DNA from: DASRHD01 sp035485575
GTDB taxonomy: Bacteria; Verrucomicrobiota; Verrucomicrobiia; Opitutales; Opitutaceae
Assembly (NCBI GenBank): GCA_035485575.1
Contig: DATHNW010000006.1
Coordinates: 1 to 64,000, forward strand
Direction: 5' to 3'
Length of the DNA stretch: 64,000 nt
Shown here: piece after piece, positions 54,001-63,487 of the stretch
How the letters are laid out: each line of letters starts with the position of its first letter
Position numbering within the stretch: position 1 is the stretch's first letter
The notes under the pieces: model-generated
What the model was told of the DNA's origin: nothing
Seen by the model: the letters and a program-made list of their open reading frames with translations, nothing else
Database searches by the model: none
Program-made: the position numbers and the translations under genes

Positions 54001-56181
54001 TTACTCGCCGTCGCCATGAGCCTGTTGATAAGCTTGCAACCGGGTCAGGTTCTCACGCGCCTCGGCAAATCCCGGATTGATCAGCAAGGCCTGCTGATAA
54101 TGATCGACTGCCTCTGAGATCCGGCCAGCCCGGACCAAGGCATTGCCCAAATTATAATGCGCCTTGGCGTAGTCGGGCTTGAGTCGCAAAGCCTGTTCAT
54201 AATGGTCGATCGCCTCTGGAATCCGGCCGGCCTGGAGCAACGCTGTTCCTAGATTGTTGTGGGCTTCAAAATAATCCGGTTTAAGCCGCAAGGCCTGCCG
54301 ATATTGCTCAATCGCCTCCGGAAGCCTGCCCATTCGGGCCAGCGCGGTCGCCAGATTGTAATGCGCGTTTGCATTTTCAGGTTCGAGTTTCAGCGCCTCC
54401 TTGTATTGCGCCTCCGCTTCCGTCACCTGGCCCGTCTTTTCAAAAAGATTACCCAGATTGTCGTGCGACCTGGCATTTTCAGGTTCGAGCCGCAGCGCTT
54501 CTTCGTACTCCGACCTGGCTTCCGTCACCCGGCCTATTTTATCCAAAATGTTGCCCAGGTTGTTGTGTGCATCAGCCGAGCCGGGCTTAAGCAGCAACGC
54601 CTTCTCGTACTCCGCCATCGCTTCCGTGAGCCGGCCCATTTTTTCCAGGATCATCCCGAGGTTGTTGCGCGCATCGGCATGGTTGGGATCGAGCCGCAGG
54701 GCTTCCTCGTACTGTGCCTTCGCCTCCGCCGGCTGGCCCATCTTATCCAGAATACCCCCGAGATTGTTGTGCGCATCGGCATAGCTGGGATCGAGCCTCA
54801 GCGCTTCCTCGTACTGCGCTTTTGCCTCGGCCATTCGGCCGGCCTGATCCAGAGCGTAGCCCAGATTGTTATGTCCCCGCGGATTGTCCGGACGCTTCGC
54901 CACGGTGTCGCTCCAGATCGCCACGGCGCTTTGGTAATCGGCATTGCGCCGCTGCGTCAAAAAACCCAGCCCCACCGCCAGCAGCAGGCAGGTGGCCAGA
55001 CTCCTTAGACCGGCCAGAGTATAAATCGCCAGCACACCCGGCGTGACCACCGCAGCCAGCGCCAGATACATGCGGTTTTCGGCCATCGGCTGGAACGGAA
55101 CCGGCACCACGCTCGAAGTCGGGGCCAGGATCACAAAAAACCAAGCCCCCAGGAAGCCCAATTCAGGCCGGCGCCAAAGCCCGACCGCCGTTCCCGCCGC
55201 CAGCACAACAAGAATCAAAGTAAACGGAATCGCCTCCGCCAAATGCCCTATCCCTTCCATTCCATAATCGAAAACCAGCGGACGCGGCCAGACCGCCAGG
55301 CATAGGTATTTCACCACCACCCGGCATTCAGTGAGAAAATAAGTCCACCCCGTGAAGGCGTGCCCATAACCCACGCCACGGTTGCCCAGCCCAATCATAA
55401 GATATCCCAGCACAAGCCAGGTGCCGGCTAAGGCCAGATACAACCGCCATCGCTGCCTCCATGTCTCCAGAAAAGATCCGGCCACAAAGGTGCGATCATA
55501 AAGCAGCACCAGCAAGGGAGCGGAAACCATCACCTCCTTGGTGGCCATGCCCAGCGCACAGGCCGTCACGGACAATGCATACCACAGGCCCGGCGCCCCG
55601 GATCCGGCTCCGCGAACAAAACTGTAGATCGTCAGCAAATAAAACAACCCCATGAGCGATTCCGCGCGCTGCGAGACATACGTCACGGATCCCGTCTGCA
55701 GTGGATGAACCGCCCAGATCACAGCCACCGCCAGCGCCAAGGGCAGAGCCGCGGCACCAAAGCGCTCACGCAGGGCCGGCTGAAGCAGCGTGCGCCGCAC
55801 GAGGCCAAAAAGCACCAGGCCGGCGAGCACATGAATGGCCAGATTGAGCGCATGATAGCTCCACACCCCGGTCCCGCTGAGCGCATAATTGACAGCAAAG
55901 GAGAAACTCAGCACGGGCCGGCCACTGACGACCGAGGCCGGCACCGGCAAAAGCGAGGTCCAGAGATGCCGGATCGCGGCATTTTCCACTATCCATTGCC
56001 TGTCATCGAAAATGAACGGCCCGAAAAAACTGTTCGAATACACCGCCAGCACGGCCAGAACGATGGCGGCACCCGCCAGGGCAACCGCTCCTCGCGACGC
56101 CGAAAAGGACGGCTTCCCGCCTGCCGTTTGTATCTTCAAAGGTTTGCTTGATGCCACTACCGGACTCCCATTTTTAACCAT
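54001..56181 (-). CDS. TMTC-like multi-spanning membrane protein with eight TPRs
   Basis: A 726-residue protein. Residues 30-415 form about ten membrane helices with the motifs FDDRQWI near residue 58 and HPLQTGSVTYVSQRAESLMGLFY, which mark the TMTC-like (DUF1736) group. The C-terminal part is eight tandem TPRs of exactly 34 residues, each with the pattern LG..L...GR..EA...Y..AL.L.P. TMTC proteins in animals act in O-mannosylation, and bacterial relatives are of unknown function, though glycosyl transfer to exported proteins is a fair guess. The TPRs are very regular, and the repeats can be followed in the DNA at 54000-54880 as a 102-base periodicity. Confidence 0.85.
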   Translation of the reverse strand: MVKNGSPVVASSKPLKIQTAGGKPSFSASRGAVALAGAAIVLAVLAVYSNSFFGPFIFDDRQWIVENAAIRHLWTSLLPVPASVVSGRPVLSFSFAVNYALSGTGVWSYHALNLAIHVLAGLVLFGLVRRTLLQPALRERFGAAALPLALAVAVIWAVHPLQTGSVTYVSQRAESLMGLFYLLTIYSFVRGAGSGAPGLWYALSVTACALGMATKEVMVSAPLLVLLYDRTFVAGSFLETWRQRWRLYLALAGTWLVLGYLMIGLGNRGVGYGHAFTGWTYFLTECRVVVKYLCLAVWPRPLVFDYGMEGIGHLAEAIPFTLILVVLAAGTAVGLWRRPELGFLGAWFFVILAPTSSVVPVPFQPMAENRMYLALAAVVTPGVLAIYTLAGLRSLATCLLLAVGLGFLTQRRNADYQSAVAIWSDTVAKRPDNPRGHNNLGYALDQAGRMAEAKAQYEEALRLDPSYADAHNNLGGILDKMGQPAEAKAQYEEALRLDPNHADARNNLGMILEKMGRLTEAMAEYEKALLLKPGSADAHNNLGNILDKIGRVTEARSEYEEALRLEPENARSHDNLGNLFEKTGQVTEAEAQYKEALKLEPENANAHYNLATALARMGRLPEAIEQYRQALRLKPDYFEAHNNLGTALLQAGRIPEAIDHYEQALRLKPDYAKAHYNLGNALVRAGRISEAVDHYQQALLINPGFAEARENLTRLQAYQQAHGDGE

Positions 56182-56333
56182 CCTGATGCTCGTCTGGATG
56201 GTTACTCAAAGTTGAGTGGTTGCAGCGAGTTTGTCCATCCGGCAGAGGCAGCCTCGAGGACGGCCCGCGGAGGATATTTCCTTCAGCGCATCAACCTTGA
56301 TTCCTCGCGCGACCCGCGCCAGCCTGCCCACTC

Positions 56334-56576
56334 ATGAGCTTCAAACTGATGTTTCGCGCCATTGTGTTTCTACTGATGCTTTTCGTCATTCTTTACATGG
56401 GAATGAACAACACCGGGTCCATCGCCTTTTCCTTTCCGATGATTTTTGAAAAGGGCGTCACAGCGCCCGCGGCGCTGATCTATTTTGGTATCTTTGCCAT
56501 CGGAGTACTGGCCGGCATCATGCTCTCCTTCGGCGGCAGCGGCAAAAAAAGCGCTGACAAAAGCTCCAAGAAATAA
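56334..56576 (+). CDS. small LapA-like membrane protein
   Basis: An 80-residue protein with two hydrophobic helices (about residues 5-24 and 44-66) separated by a short periplasmic loop (MNNTGSIAFSFPMIFEKG) and a lysine/serine-rich cytoplasmic tail. The length and topology match LapA/YciS-type proteins that help regulate lipopolysaccharide levels, a weak assignment for such a small protein. It is alone on the plus strand between two minus-strand genes and ends 12 bases from the ribF stop. Confidence 0.65.
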   Translation: MSFKLMFRAIVFLLMLFVILYMGMNNTGSIAFSFPMIFEKGVTAPAALIYFGIFAIGVLAGIMLSFGGSGKKSADKSSKK

Positions 56577-56588
56577 CGCCGGCCGGGC

Positions 56589-57536
56589 TTAAGCCGGCGG
56601 CAGGTCGAACTCGGCGCGGGCGGCCGCCACATCCCGGGTTATTTGGGTGCGCAATTCCTCCGGCCCCGAGAATTTCTGTTCGGGTCGCAAAAATCGCAGC
56701 CATTCGACCGTGAGCGCATCGCCCTCCCCAAACGGGCACGACCCGAGCACATGTGATTCGAGCCGCGGGTGATGATCGAGCCCAACAGTCGGACGCAGGC
56801 CGTAATTGGCCACCGCGGGCAACGGCCCGGGCGATTTCGGGCCAGAGACACGGGCTATATAAACACCGAGCCGTGGACGCAATTCCGGCTCCCAAGCCAG
56901 GTTGAGCGTCGGAAAGCCCAGCGTGCGTCCGAGACGCGCCCCGGGCGCAACGATGCCCTCGGCAAAATAGGTATAGCCGAGCAATTCGTTCGCCGCCGCA
57001 ATGTCGCCCGCCTCGAGCAATCCCCGGATGCGCGTGCTGCTGATGGGCTCGCCATCAAAATTCACCCGGTCGGCGCTGAAAACGCCCAGACCCAGCCGAC
57101 GGCCCTCCGCGACCAGCAGGGCGGCGTCGCCGCGACGGTTCCGGCCGAAGCGCCAGTTTTCACCGACATAAATACCGGTGAGCCGCGGCAGCGCACGGCG
57201 CACGTGGGGCAGAAAATCCGCGGCCTCGATCCGCGCAAATTCGGGCGTGAATGGCTGCTCGATGACGGCCTCGACGCCGAGTTCAAACAACACGCGCGCC
57301 TTGGCCGCCGGCGGCATGATGAGGCGCGTGGGATTTTCCGGACGGAAAAGTGCGCTGGGGTGCGGAAAAAACGTGAGCACGGCGGCGATTCCTCCGCTGC
57401 GGCGCGCGGATTGCACGGCGGCCTCGGCGACGGCGCGATGGCCGAGATGCACGCCGTCGAACATGCCGATCGCGAGATGCAGCGGACGCGGCGGCAGTCC
57501 GGCGGCCTGTTCGAGCGAGGCAAAGGTTGCGTTCAT
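56589..57536 (-). CDS. ribF: riboflavin kinase / FAD synthetase
   Basis: A 315-residue bifunctional enzyme making FMN and FAD. The N-terminal FAD synthetase domain has LAIGMFDGVHLGHRAV (nucleotide-binding) and ADRVNFDGEPISSTRIRGLL. The C-terminal riboflavin kinase domain has GARLGRTLGFPTLNLAWEPELRPRLGVYIARV. The last gene of the nusA operon, it follows truB by 23 bases. Confidence 0.96.
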   Translation of the reverse strand: MNATFASLEQAAGLPPRPLHLAIGMFDGVHLGHRAVAEAAVQSARRSGGIAAVLTFFPHPSALFRPENPTRLIMPPAAKARVLFELGVEAVIEQPFTPEFARIEAADFLPHVRRALPRLTGIYVGENWRFGRNRRGDAALLVAEGRRLGLGVFSADRVNFDGEPISSTRIRGLLEAGDIAAANELLGYTYFAEGIVAPGARLGRTLGFPTLNLAWEPELRPRLGVYIARVSGPKSPGPLPAVANYGLRPTVGLDHHPRLESHVLGSCPFGEGDALTVEWLRFLRPEQKFSGPEELRTQITRDVAAARAEFDLPPA

Positions 57537-57559
57537 GGCGGCGCAGCCCCGGTCTTCGC

Positions 57560-58288
57560 TCAGCCCAGTGCCACGCTGGGCACGGCGGCATGCACGGGCA
57601 CGAGCCGCTTCTCGATGTCGCGCACCGGCAGCGCCTCGATCTGATCGAGCGTGAGCGCCTCCGCGACCCGGAACTTGTCCGTGGCCGTGCGGCGCAGCGC
57701 GCTGAGGTGCGCGCCGCAGCCGAGTTTCTGGCCGAGATCGTGCGCGATCGTGCGCACATAGGTGCCCTTGCTGCAGCGCAGGCTGAAATCGAACTGCGGC
57801 GGCGCGAAGCGGGTAAGCTCAAAAGCCGACACGCGGATGAACCGCGGCTCGCGCTCCACCTCCTCGCCCCGGCGGGCCTTCTTGTAGAGCGGCACGCCGT
57901 CGATCTTGATGGCCGAATACATCGGCGGGGTCTGGTACTGGTCGCCGAGAAAGGCCTTCATCACGGCGCGCAGCTCGGCCTCGGTCAGCGGCGGCACTGG
58001 ACGCGTTTCCAGAACCTGCCCGTCGGCATCCTGCGAATCGGTGACTGCGCCGAGTATGACAGTGCCCTCGTATTCCTTGTCGAGGCAGATGAGGTACTGC
58101 GAGGCGCGCGTGGCCTTGCCGATGAGCATGATGAGCAAGCCGGTGGCCATCGGATCAAGCGTGCCGGCATGGCCGATGCGCTTCATCTGCAGCTTGCGGC
58201 GCAGGCGCGCGACCACGTCGTGCGAGGTGAATCCGCCGGGCTTGTCGACGAGCAGGATGCCCTCGAGTTCTTTTGGTGGAACGAGCAT
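57560..58288 (-). CDS. truB: tRNA pseudouridine-55 synthase
   Basis: A 242-residue enzyme that makes pseudouridine 55 in the tRNA T-loop. KPGGFTSHDVVARLRRKL, RIGHAGTLDPMATGLLIMLIGKATR with the catalytic aspartate, and CSKGTYVRTIAHDLG are family motifs. The ATG at 58288 overlaps the nrnA stop by one base, while a frame open further upstream overlaps nrnA and is ignored. The C-terminal PUA-like region is short, as in compact TruB proteins. Confidence 0.95.
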   Translation of the reverse strand: MLVPPKELEGILLVDKPGGFTSHDVVARLRRKLQMKRIGHAGTLDPMATGLLIMLIGKATRASQYLICLDKEYEGTVILGAVTDSQDADGQVLETRPVPPLTEAELRAVMKAFLGDQYQTPPMYSAIKIDGVPLYKKARRGEEVEREPRFIRVSAFELTRFAPPQFDFSLRCSKGTYVRTIAHDLGQKLGCGAHLSALRRTATDKFRVAEALTLDQIEALPVRDIEKRLVPVHAAVPSVALG

Positions 58289-59301
58289 CAGGAGGATTTT
58301 TTCTGCGCATCGACGGCGACGAGTTGCGCGGCGAGCACGGCCAGCAGGCGCGGCCGGAAAGTGGCAACAGCTTCCTTGTCCCTGACATTGAGGCCGGCGG
58401 CGCAGGCGTGGCCGCCGCCGCCGAATTGCCCGGCGACCATGTCGAGTCGGTAGGCCGGGTCCTTGGAGCGGAGGCTGGCCTTGACGCCGTCCGGCCGCTC
58501 TTCGACGAGCACGCCGACGTCCACGCCGTCGATGCTGCGCGCGTAATCGACCAGTCCCTCGGTGTCTTCGGTCGAAGTGCCCGTCTCCGCAAAAATCCCG
58601 TCCGGCAGCGTGCCGATGCAGACGCGGCCGCCACATTCAAGACGCAGCGACGCGAGCAGCTTTTGCAGCAATTGCAATTTTCCGAGAGACTCCCGCTCGT
58701 AGAGCTCGAAGCCGGCCTCGGCCGGCTGCGCCCCGAGCGCCATCAGTTCGGCCGCAAGCAGAAACGTACGGCGCGAAGTGGAGTTGAAACGAAACTGGCC
58801 GGTGTCGGTCAGGATGCCGACATAAAGCGCCTGCGCAGCAATGCGGTCCACCGGCAGGTGGTTGTCGAGGAAAAGCCCGGCCAGGATTTCGCAGGTGGCC
58901 GCCGAACCTACGTCCACGAAATTGTGACTGGCGTAGCCGGCGTTGGAAAGATGGTGATCGACGTTGGCAAAGGGCGCCGGAAATCGCGCCTGCAGTTTAT
59001 CGCCGGCGCGCGCCCGGTCGGCGCAATCGACATAAATCGCCGTGTAATCGGACTCGGCAAGCGCGGCGGCGCGGTGGAAAACGAGGTCCTGCGTGAGAAA
59101 TTTCATGCGCCGCGGCACAGGATCGGGATTGACGCAGATCGCATCGAGACCGAGCGCAGTGAACACGCGAACCAGCGCCACCTGCGCGCCGATGCAGTCA
59201 CCGTCGGGTCGGGCATGGCCGATGACGGCGATTTTTTTGCCGGAAAGCGCAGGCAGGAGACGGCCGAACTTCGGCGAGAGACCGGGGTAAATTTTAGGCA
59301 T
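58288..59301 (-). CDS. nrnA: DHH-family phosphoesterase, NrnA-like
   Basis: A 337-residue DHH/DHHA1 enzyme expected to degrade nanoRNAs and dephosphorylate pAp. Visible motifs are GHARPDGDCIGAQ, VDCADRAR, NVDHH with the DHH-type histidines, and the C-terminal GQFGGGGHACAAG. It sits between rbfA and truB, a common position, and overlaps rbfA by 8 bases. Confidence 0.93.
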   Translation of the reverse strand: MPKIYPGLSPKFGRLLPALSGKKIAVIGHARPDGDCIGAQVALVRVFTALGLDAICVNPDPVPRRMKFLTQDLVFHRAAALAESDYTAIYVDCADRARAGDKLQARFPAPFANVDHHLSNAGYASHNFVDVGSAATCEILAGLFLDNHLPVDRIAAQALYVGILTDTGQFRFNSTSRRTFLLAAELMALGAQPAEAGFELYERESLGKLQLLQKLLASLRLECGGRVCIGTLPDGIFAETGTSTEDTEGLVDYARSIDGVDVGVLVEERPDGVKASLRSKDPAYRLDMVAGQFGGGGHACAAGLNVRDKEAVATFRPRLLAVLAAQLVAVDAQKKSS

Positions 59302-59647
59302 CGGGATCCTTTTTCACCTCGATTTCGTCGAGCGCCTGCAGGACGCGCAGGCTGCGGACGGTGGAGCGGTCGAGCACGTATTCGAAACGCGGCAGGAATT
59401 TCAGCACGATGCGACGGGCCAGCTCTGCGCGCAGATCGGGGGCGATCCGGCGCAGCCACACCATTTTCTCCTCGGCCAGGGCATCCGTGCCGATCACCGA
59501 GACAAACACGCGGGCATCCCGCAGATCGGGAGCGACCCGCACCTCGGTCACCGTGAGGGCAACGGCCTCGGCCTGGTAGCGCTTGCGGAGAATGTCGCTG
59601 AGCTCGCGCTGGACCAGCTCGTTGATACGGAGCGTGCGGTTGCTCAT
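59294..59647 (-). CDS. rbfA: ribosome-binding factor A
   Basis: A 117-residue KH-type protein that matures the 30S subunit. INELVQRELSDILRKRY and the VAPDLRDARVFVSVIG strand are diagnostic, as is the C-terminal LPRFEYVLDRS. The ATG at 59647 gives the family N-terminus (MSNRTLRINELVQ) and lies 86 bases after infB. Confidence 0.95.
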   Translation of the reverse strand: MSNRTLRINELVQRELSDILRKRYQAEAVALTVTEVRVAPDLRDARVFVSVIGTDALAEEKMVWLRRIAPDLRAELARRIVLKFLPRFEYVLDRSTVRSLRVLQALDEIEVKKDPDA

Positions 59648-59733
59648 GGTTTCAAAAGGTGATGGGCGGCGCAGGTTGGGCGGAGCCCGGGACAAATCTC
59701 ACGCCGCCCGGCCAATTGCGCAATCCGCAATCG

Positions 59734-62124
59734 TCAGAGCGAGGCGCGGATTTTCTGGATCTCGAAGCACTCAATGACGTCGCCGGCCTGATAGCCGTTG
59801 AAGTCATCGAGCTTGATGCCGCACTCGAGGCCGGCGCGGACTTCGTTGGCGTCATCCTTGAAGCGCTTGAGCGTGCCAATCTTGCCTTCGTGCACAACTT
59901 CCTTGCCGCGGCGGAGGCGGGCGGAGGCGTTGCGGGTGATCTTGCCTTCGGTAACCAGGCAGCCGGCGACGAAGCCCTTGGCCAGCGGGAAGATCTGGCG
60001 GACCTCGGCGGCGCCCAGCTTCATTTCCTTGAGATCGGGGTCGAGCAGGTCGGCCATCATCTCGCGGATCTTGTCGCCGAGCTCGTAAATGATGTCGAAG
60101 GTCTCGATGCGCACGCCATGGTGCTTCGCCAGCGGGGTTACGCCGTTCTCCAGCTTGGTGCTGAACCCGACAATGACGGCGCCGGCGGCACTGGCCATGA
60201 GCACGTCGTTTTTCGTGACGAGACCGACGTCGGCCGAGACAATCTCGAGCTGGATCTTCGTCGTCTTAATGCCCTCGAGAACATCGCGCACCGCTTCAGC
60301 CGAGCCAAAGACATCGCTTTTGATGATGATCTTGAGCGTCTTGTGCTGCGTAGCGGCAATATTGGCGAAAAGCTGGTCGACGGAAATTTCCTTGGGCCCC
60401 GCGTCCACCGCCGCCGATTTCTTGAGCCGCTGCTCTTCCTCCTCGGCAAGCTTCTCGGCTTCGCGGGCGTTTTTGACGACCTTGAAAACAGCGCCGCTGT
60501 CGGGCGTGCCGCTCCAGCCGATGATGCGCGCGGGTGTGGAAGGCGGGGCTTCCTTGAGCGGACTGCCCTGATCGTCATACATCGCGCGGATTTTCGCCCA
60601 ATGCGGGCCGCAGACGATGGCGTCGCCGACCTTGAGCGTGCCGGACTGGACGAGGACGGTGGCCAGAGGGCCGCGACCGACATCCACCTGTGACTCAATA
60701 ATAGCACCGGTGGCCTCGGTTTTCGGATTGGCCTTGAGCTCCAGCACGTCGGCCTGAAGAAGGATCATCTCCAGCAGGTCATTGATGCCGGTGCCCTTGA
60801 TGGCTGAAACCGGCACGGTGACCGTTTCCCCACCCCAATCTTCGGGTGCGATATTACGCTGCTGCATCTGCGCCTTCACCTGGTCGAGATTGGCTCCCTT
60901 GACGTCCATTTTGTTAACGGCAACGAGCAGGGTGACCGCAGCGGCCTGCGCATGCTTGAGGGCCTCGTCGGTCTGCGGCATGAAGCCGTCGTCGGCCGCA
61001 ACCACGAGCACCGCGATGTCGGTGATGCTGGCACCGCGGGCACGCATCTTGTTGAAGGCGGCGTGGCCGGGAGTGTCGAGGAAAGTGATTTTTCGGCCGT
61101 TGAACTCGATCTGATAGGCGCCGATGTGCTGGGTGATGCCGCCGGCTTCGCCCGCGGCGACATTGGCCTTGCGGATGGCGTCGAGCAGGGAGGTTTTGCC
61201 GTGGTCAACGTGGCCGAGGATGCAGACCACCGGCGGACGGGGCACGAGATTGGCCGCTTCGTCGACCTCGGGGGCCTTTTGCTTTTCCTTCTCTTTCTCC
61301 TTGGCCGCCTGCTGCGACGCGGCGTCGCCGCGGTGCTTGATTTCAAGGAGGAAGCCGTGCTTCTCGGCGAGTTTGGCCGCGACGGCTTCGTCGAGGCTCT
61401 GCGTCATCGCCGCAAAGATGCCCATTTCCATGAGCTCGGAGATGAGCTTGAACGGCCGCAGACCAAGCGCGATGGCGAAATCGCGGACGATGACGGGCGG
61501 TTTGAGATGGATGGTCTTGACGTCGCCGTTCTGCGTGACGACCGGCACGGAGGGTGCGGCTGGCGTCGCAACGCGCACTGGCGTCGGGGACGGTGACGGA
61601 GAGGGGGAAGTTTTCGCGGCGGGAGCCTGCGGCGGAATCGGCGCAGGACGCGCAAGCGCGGGCGGCGGGGCGAATTTGATCGCCGGCGGCGATATCGATT
61701 CGGTCGCGCGAACCGGCGCAATCGGGCGCGGCGGGGCAACAGGTGACACGGGCCGGGCTGGAAGCACAGGGGGCTTGGCGGCAATGGCTCGGGCCGGTTC
61801 TTCCTTTTCCTTTTCGCGGCGGACATCCTCGGCCGACTTCACAAACGCGTCGGTGGGAACCTTGGTGGTGAATGTCTTCGGCGGCGACGGCGCAGTGATC
61901 ACAGCGGAGGATGTGGCTTCGGCGACGGCGGCCTGCGCGGCCGGAGCAGGCGCCTCGGGTGCTGATGCTTTCCGGCCAAACTCCTGTTCAATGGCCTCCG
62001 CGGAAATGTTGTCGATCGTGCTGGAGACGCTTTTGACGTCAAAATGGCGCGATTTGAGCAGGGACAACAGCTCCTTGTTGTCCATGTTGATTTTTTTCGC
62101 CAGTTCGTGGATGCGGATACTCAT
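59734..62124 (-). CDS. infB: translation initiation factor IF-2
   Basis: A 796-residue GTPase that brings initiator tRNA to the 30S subunit. An IF2-N module (about 1-50), a long Ala/Pro-rich linker (about 55-200) and a second IF2-N-like module are followed by the G domain: GHVDHGKTS, DTPGHAAF and NKMD. Domains II, III and the C-terminal fMet-tRNA-binding domain (ending GYQAGDVIECFEIQKIRASL) complete it. It follows nusA by 27 bases. Confidence 0.98.
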   Translation of the reverse strand: MSIRIHELAKKINMDNKELLSLLKSRHFDVKSVSSTIDNISAEAIEQEFGRKASAPEAPAPAAQAAVAEATSSAVITAPSPPKTFTTKVPTDAFVKSAEDVRREKEKEEPARAIAAKPPVLPARPVSPVAPPRPIAPVRATESISPPAIKFAPPPALARPAPIPPQAPAAKTSPSPSPSPTPVRVATPAAPSVPVVTQNGDVKTIHLKPPVIVRDFAIALGLRPFKLISELMEMGIFAAMTQSLDEAVAAKLAEKHGFLLEIKHRGDAASQQAAKEKEKEKQKAPEVDEAANLVPRPPVVCILGHVDHGKTSLLDAIRKANVAAGEAGGITQHIGAYQIEFNGRKITFLDTPGHAAFNKMRARGASITDIAVLVVAADDGFMPQTDEALKHAQAAAVTLLVAVNKMDVKGANLDQVKAQMQQRNIAPEDWGGETVTVPVSAIKGTGINDLLEMILLQADVLELKANPKTEATGAIIESQVDVGRGPLATVLVQSGTLKVGDAIVCGPHWAKIRAMYDDQGSPLKEAPPSTPARIIGWSGTPDSGAVFKVVKNAREAEKLAEEEEQRLKKSAAVDAGPKEISVDQLFANIAATQHKTLKIIIKSDVFGSAEAVRDVLEGIKTTKIQLEIVSADVGLVTKNDVLMASAAGAVIVGFSTKLENGVTPLAKHHGVRIETFDIIYELGDKIREMMADLLDPDLKEMKLGAAEVRQIFPLAKGFVAGCLVTEGKITRNASARLRRGKEVVHEGKIGTLKRFKDDANEVRAGLECGIKLDDFNGYQAGDVIECFEIQKIRASL

Positions 62125-62151
62125 TAATTAGCGGAGCGGTATGCGTGACAA

Positions 62152-63384
62152 TTAAACACTGGCCTTGGTAACGCGGGAAAGAATGTCCTGCGCTTCGTCG
62201 GCGGTGAAGCCGGCGTCGACGAGATCGTTTTGCTCGACCCCGGCGAAAGCCGCGGGCGAATTGATGCCGATGGCGATGAGGCGTTCGGCGGTGGCGGAAT
62301 CGAGCGCAAAGGTCTTGGTGAGCGAGGCCAGGGCATCCGCGCGCGGATCGATGGACGCAGTCTTGAACTCCTCGATCTCGAGACGCCAGCCGAGCAGGCG
62401 CGAAGTGAGACGGACGTTCTTGCCGCCCTTGCCGATGGCGATGGCAAGGTCATCCGTCGCGACCTTCACGAGAATACGATGATTTTTTTCATCGAAGACG
62501 ATGTCGCGCGGCGCGGCGGGCTTGAGCGCCTCGATGACCATTTCCTTCGGGTCGGCATAATAGCGGATGATGTCGATCTTCTCGCCACCGAGTTCGCGCA
62601 CGATGGTTTTCACGCGGGCACCGCGGGCGCCGACACAGGCGCCCACCGGATCGACCTTCGGGTCGGAGGTCGAGACGGCGATTTTCGTGCGATAGCCGGG
62701 TTCACGGGCAAAGGCCTCGATTTTCACCGTGCCGTCGGCGATCTCGGTGACTTCCAGCTCGAAGAGGCGGCGGACAAATTTCGGGCTGGCGCGCGTGAGA
62801 ATGACTTCCGGGCCGCGCGGGCTCGATTCGATGGCAAGCAGCAGGCAGCGGATGCGCTCGCCGGGCTGGTATTCCTCGCCGGGCACCTGCTCCTTGCCGG
62901 GCAGCGTGGCCTCGGCCTTGCCCAGGTCGATGAAGAGGTCATTGCGCTCGCGGCGGCGGACGACGCCGCTGACGATGTCGCCGACCATGTCCTTGAAGTC
63001 GTCGTAGATGCGTTCCTTCTCGAACTGCCGCACCTTTTGCATGACGGCCTGGCGGGCGGTCTGCGCGGCAATGCGGCCGAGCGTCGAGGGGTCGATTTCC
63101 TTTTCGATGAATTCACCCAGCTGAATTCCGGGCTTCAGAGCCTGCGCCTTCTCCAGGTGGATCTCGGTCTTGGGATTGCTGATGGAATCCACCACCTTGA
63201 GCAACGACCAGGCGTTGAGCTGGCCGTTCTTCGGGTTGATCTCGATTTTCAGCTCCTGGCCGGAATTTACACCCTTGAGGGCCGCTGTTTTGAGGGCGTT
63301 GACGATCGCGGCGATCATGTCGGGACGACTGATCCCCTTCTCCTTCTCCATGTACTCGAGAACGGAAAGAATTTCGCTGCTCAT
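62152..63384 (-). CDS. nusA: transcription termination/antitermination factor NusA
   Basis: A 410-residue RNA polymerase partner. The N-terminal domain is followed by an S1 domain (VGDIVSGVVRRRERNDLFIDLGKAEATLPGKEQ), and two KH domains (VGACVGARGARVKTIVRELGGEKIDII and AIGKGGKNVRLTSRLLGW). A short helix-hairpin-helix-like C-terminal end (AFAGVEQNDLVDAGFTADEAQDIL) follows instead of the long acidic repeats of E. coli NusA. The ATG at 63384 starts the operon, whose leader holds a hairpin with T-run (see the leader entry). Confidence 0.97.
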   Translation of the reverse strand: MSSEILSVLEYMEKEKGISRPDMIAAIVNALKTAALKGVNSGQELKIEINPKNGQLNAWSLLKVVDSISNPKTEIHLEKAQALKPGIQLGEFIEKEIDPSTLGRIAAQTARQAVMQKVRQFEKERIYDDFKDMVGDIVSGVVRRRERNDLFIDLGKAEATLPGKEQVPGEEYQPGERIRCLLLAIESSPRGPEVILTRASPKFVRRLFELEVTEIADGTVKIEAFAREPGYRTKIAVSTSDPKVDPVGACVGARGARVKTIVRELGGEKIDIIRYYADPKEMVIEALKPAAPRDIVFDEKNHRILVKVATDDLAIAIGKGGKNVRLTSRLLGWRLEIEEFKTASIDPRADALASLTKTFALDSATAERLIAIGINSPAAFAGVEQNDLVDAGFTADEAQDILSRVTKASV

Positions 63385-63487
63385 GGCTGTTATATTAGTG
63401 GAAAAAAAAAGCGGGCGCGGAGCCCACTTCAGTAAAGTGAACGATGTTGAGTTGGTCAGAATAGCTCCCGGCGCCAAACCTTGTCAA
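63385..63487 (-). promoter_or_regulatory. nusA promoter and attenuator-like leader
   Basis: On the minus strand a -35 TTGACA (63482-63487) and a -10 TATTCT (63458-63463) are separated by 18 bp. The transcript of about 65 bases would hold two exclusive hairpins: CACTT/AAGTG (63425-63439), and a terminator stem GTGGGC/GCCCGC (63411-63427) followed by nine T residues ending 18 bases before the nusA ATG. The -35 overlaps the stop codon of the upstream DUF2851 gene. Confidence 0.65.
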
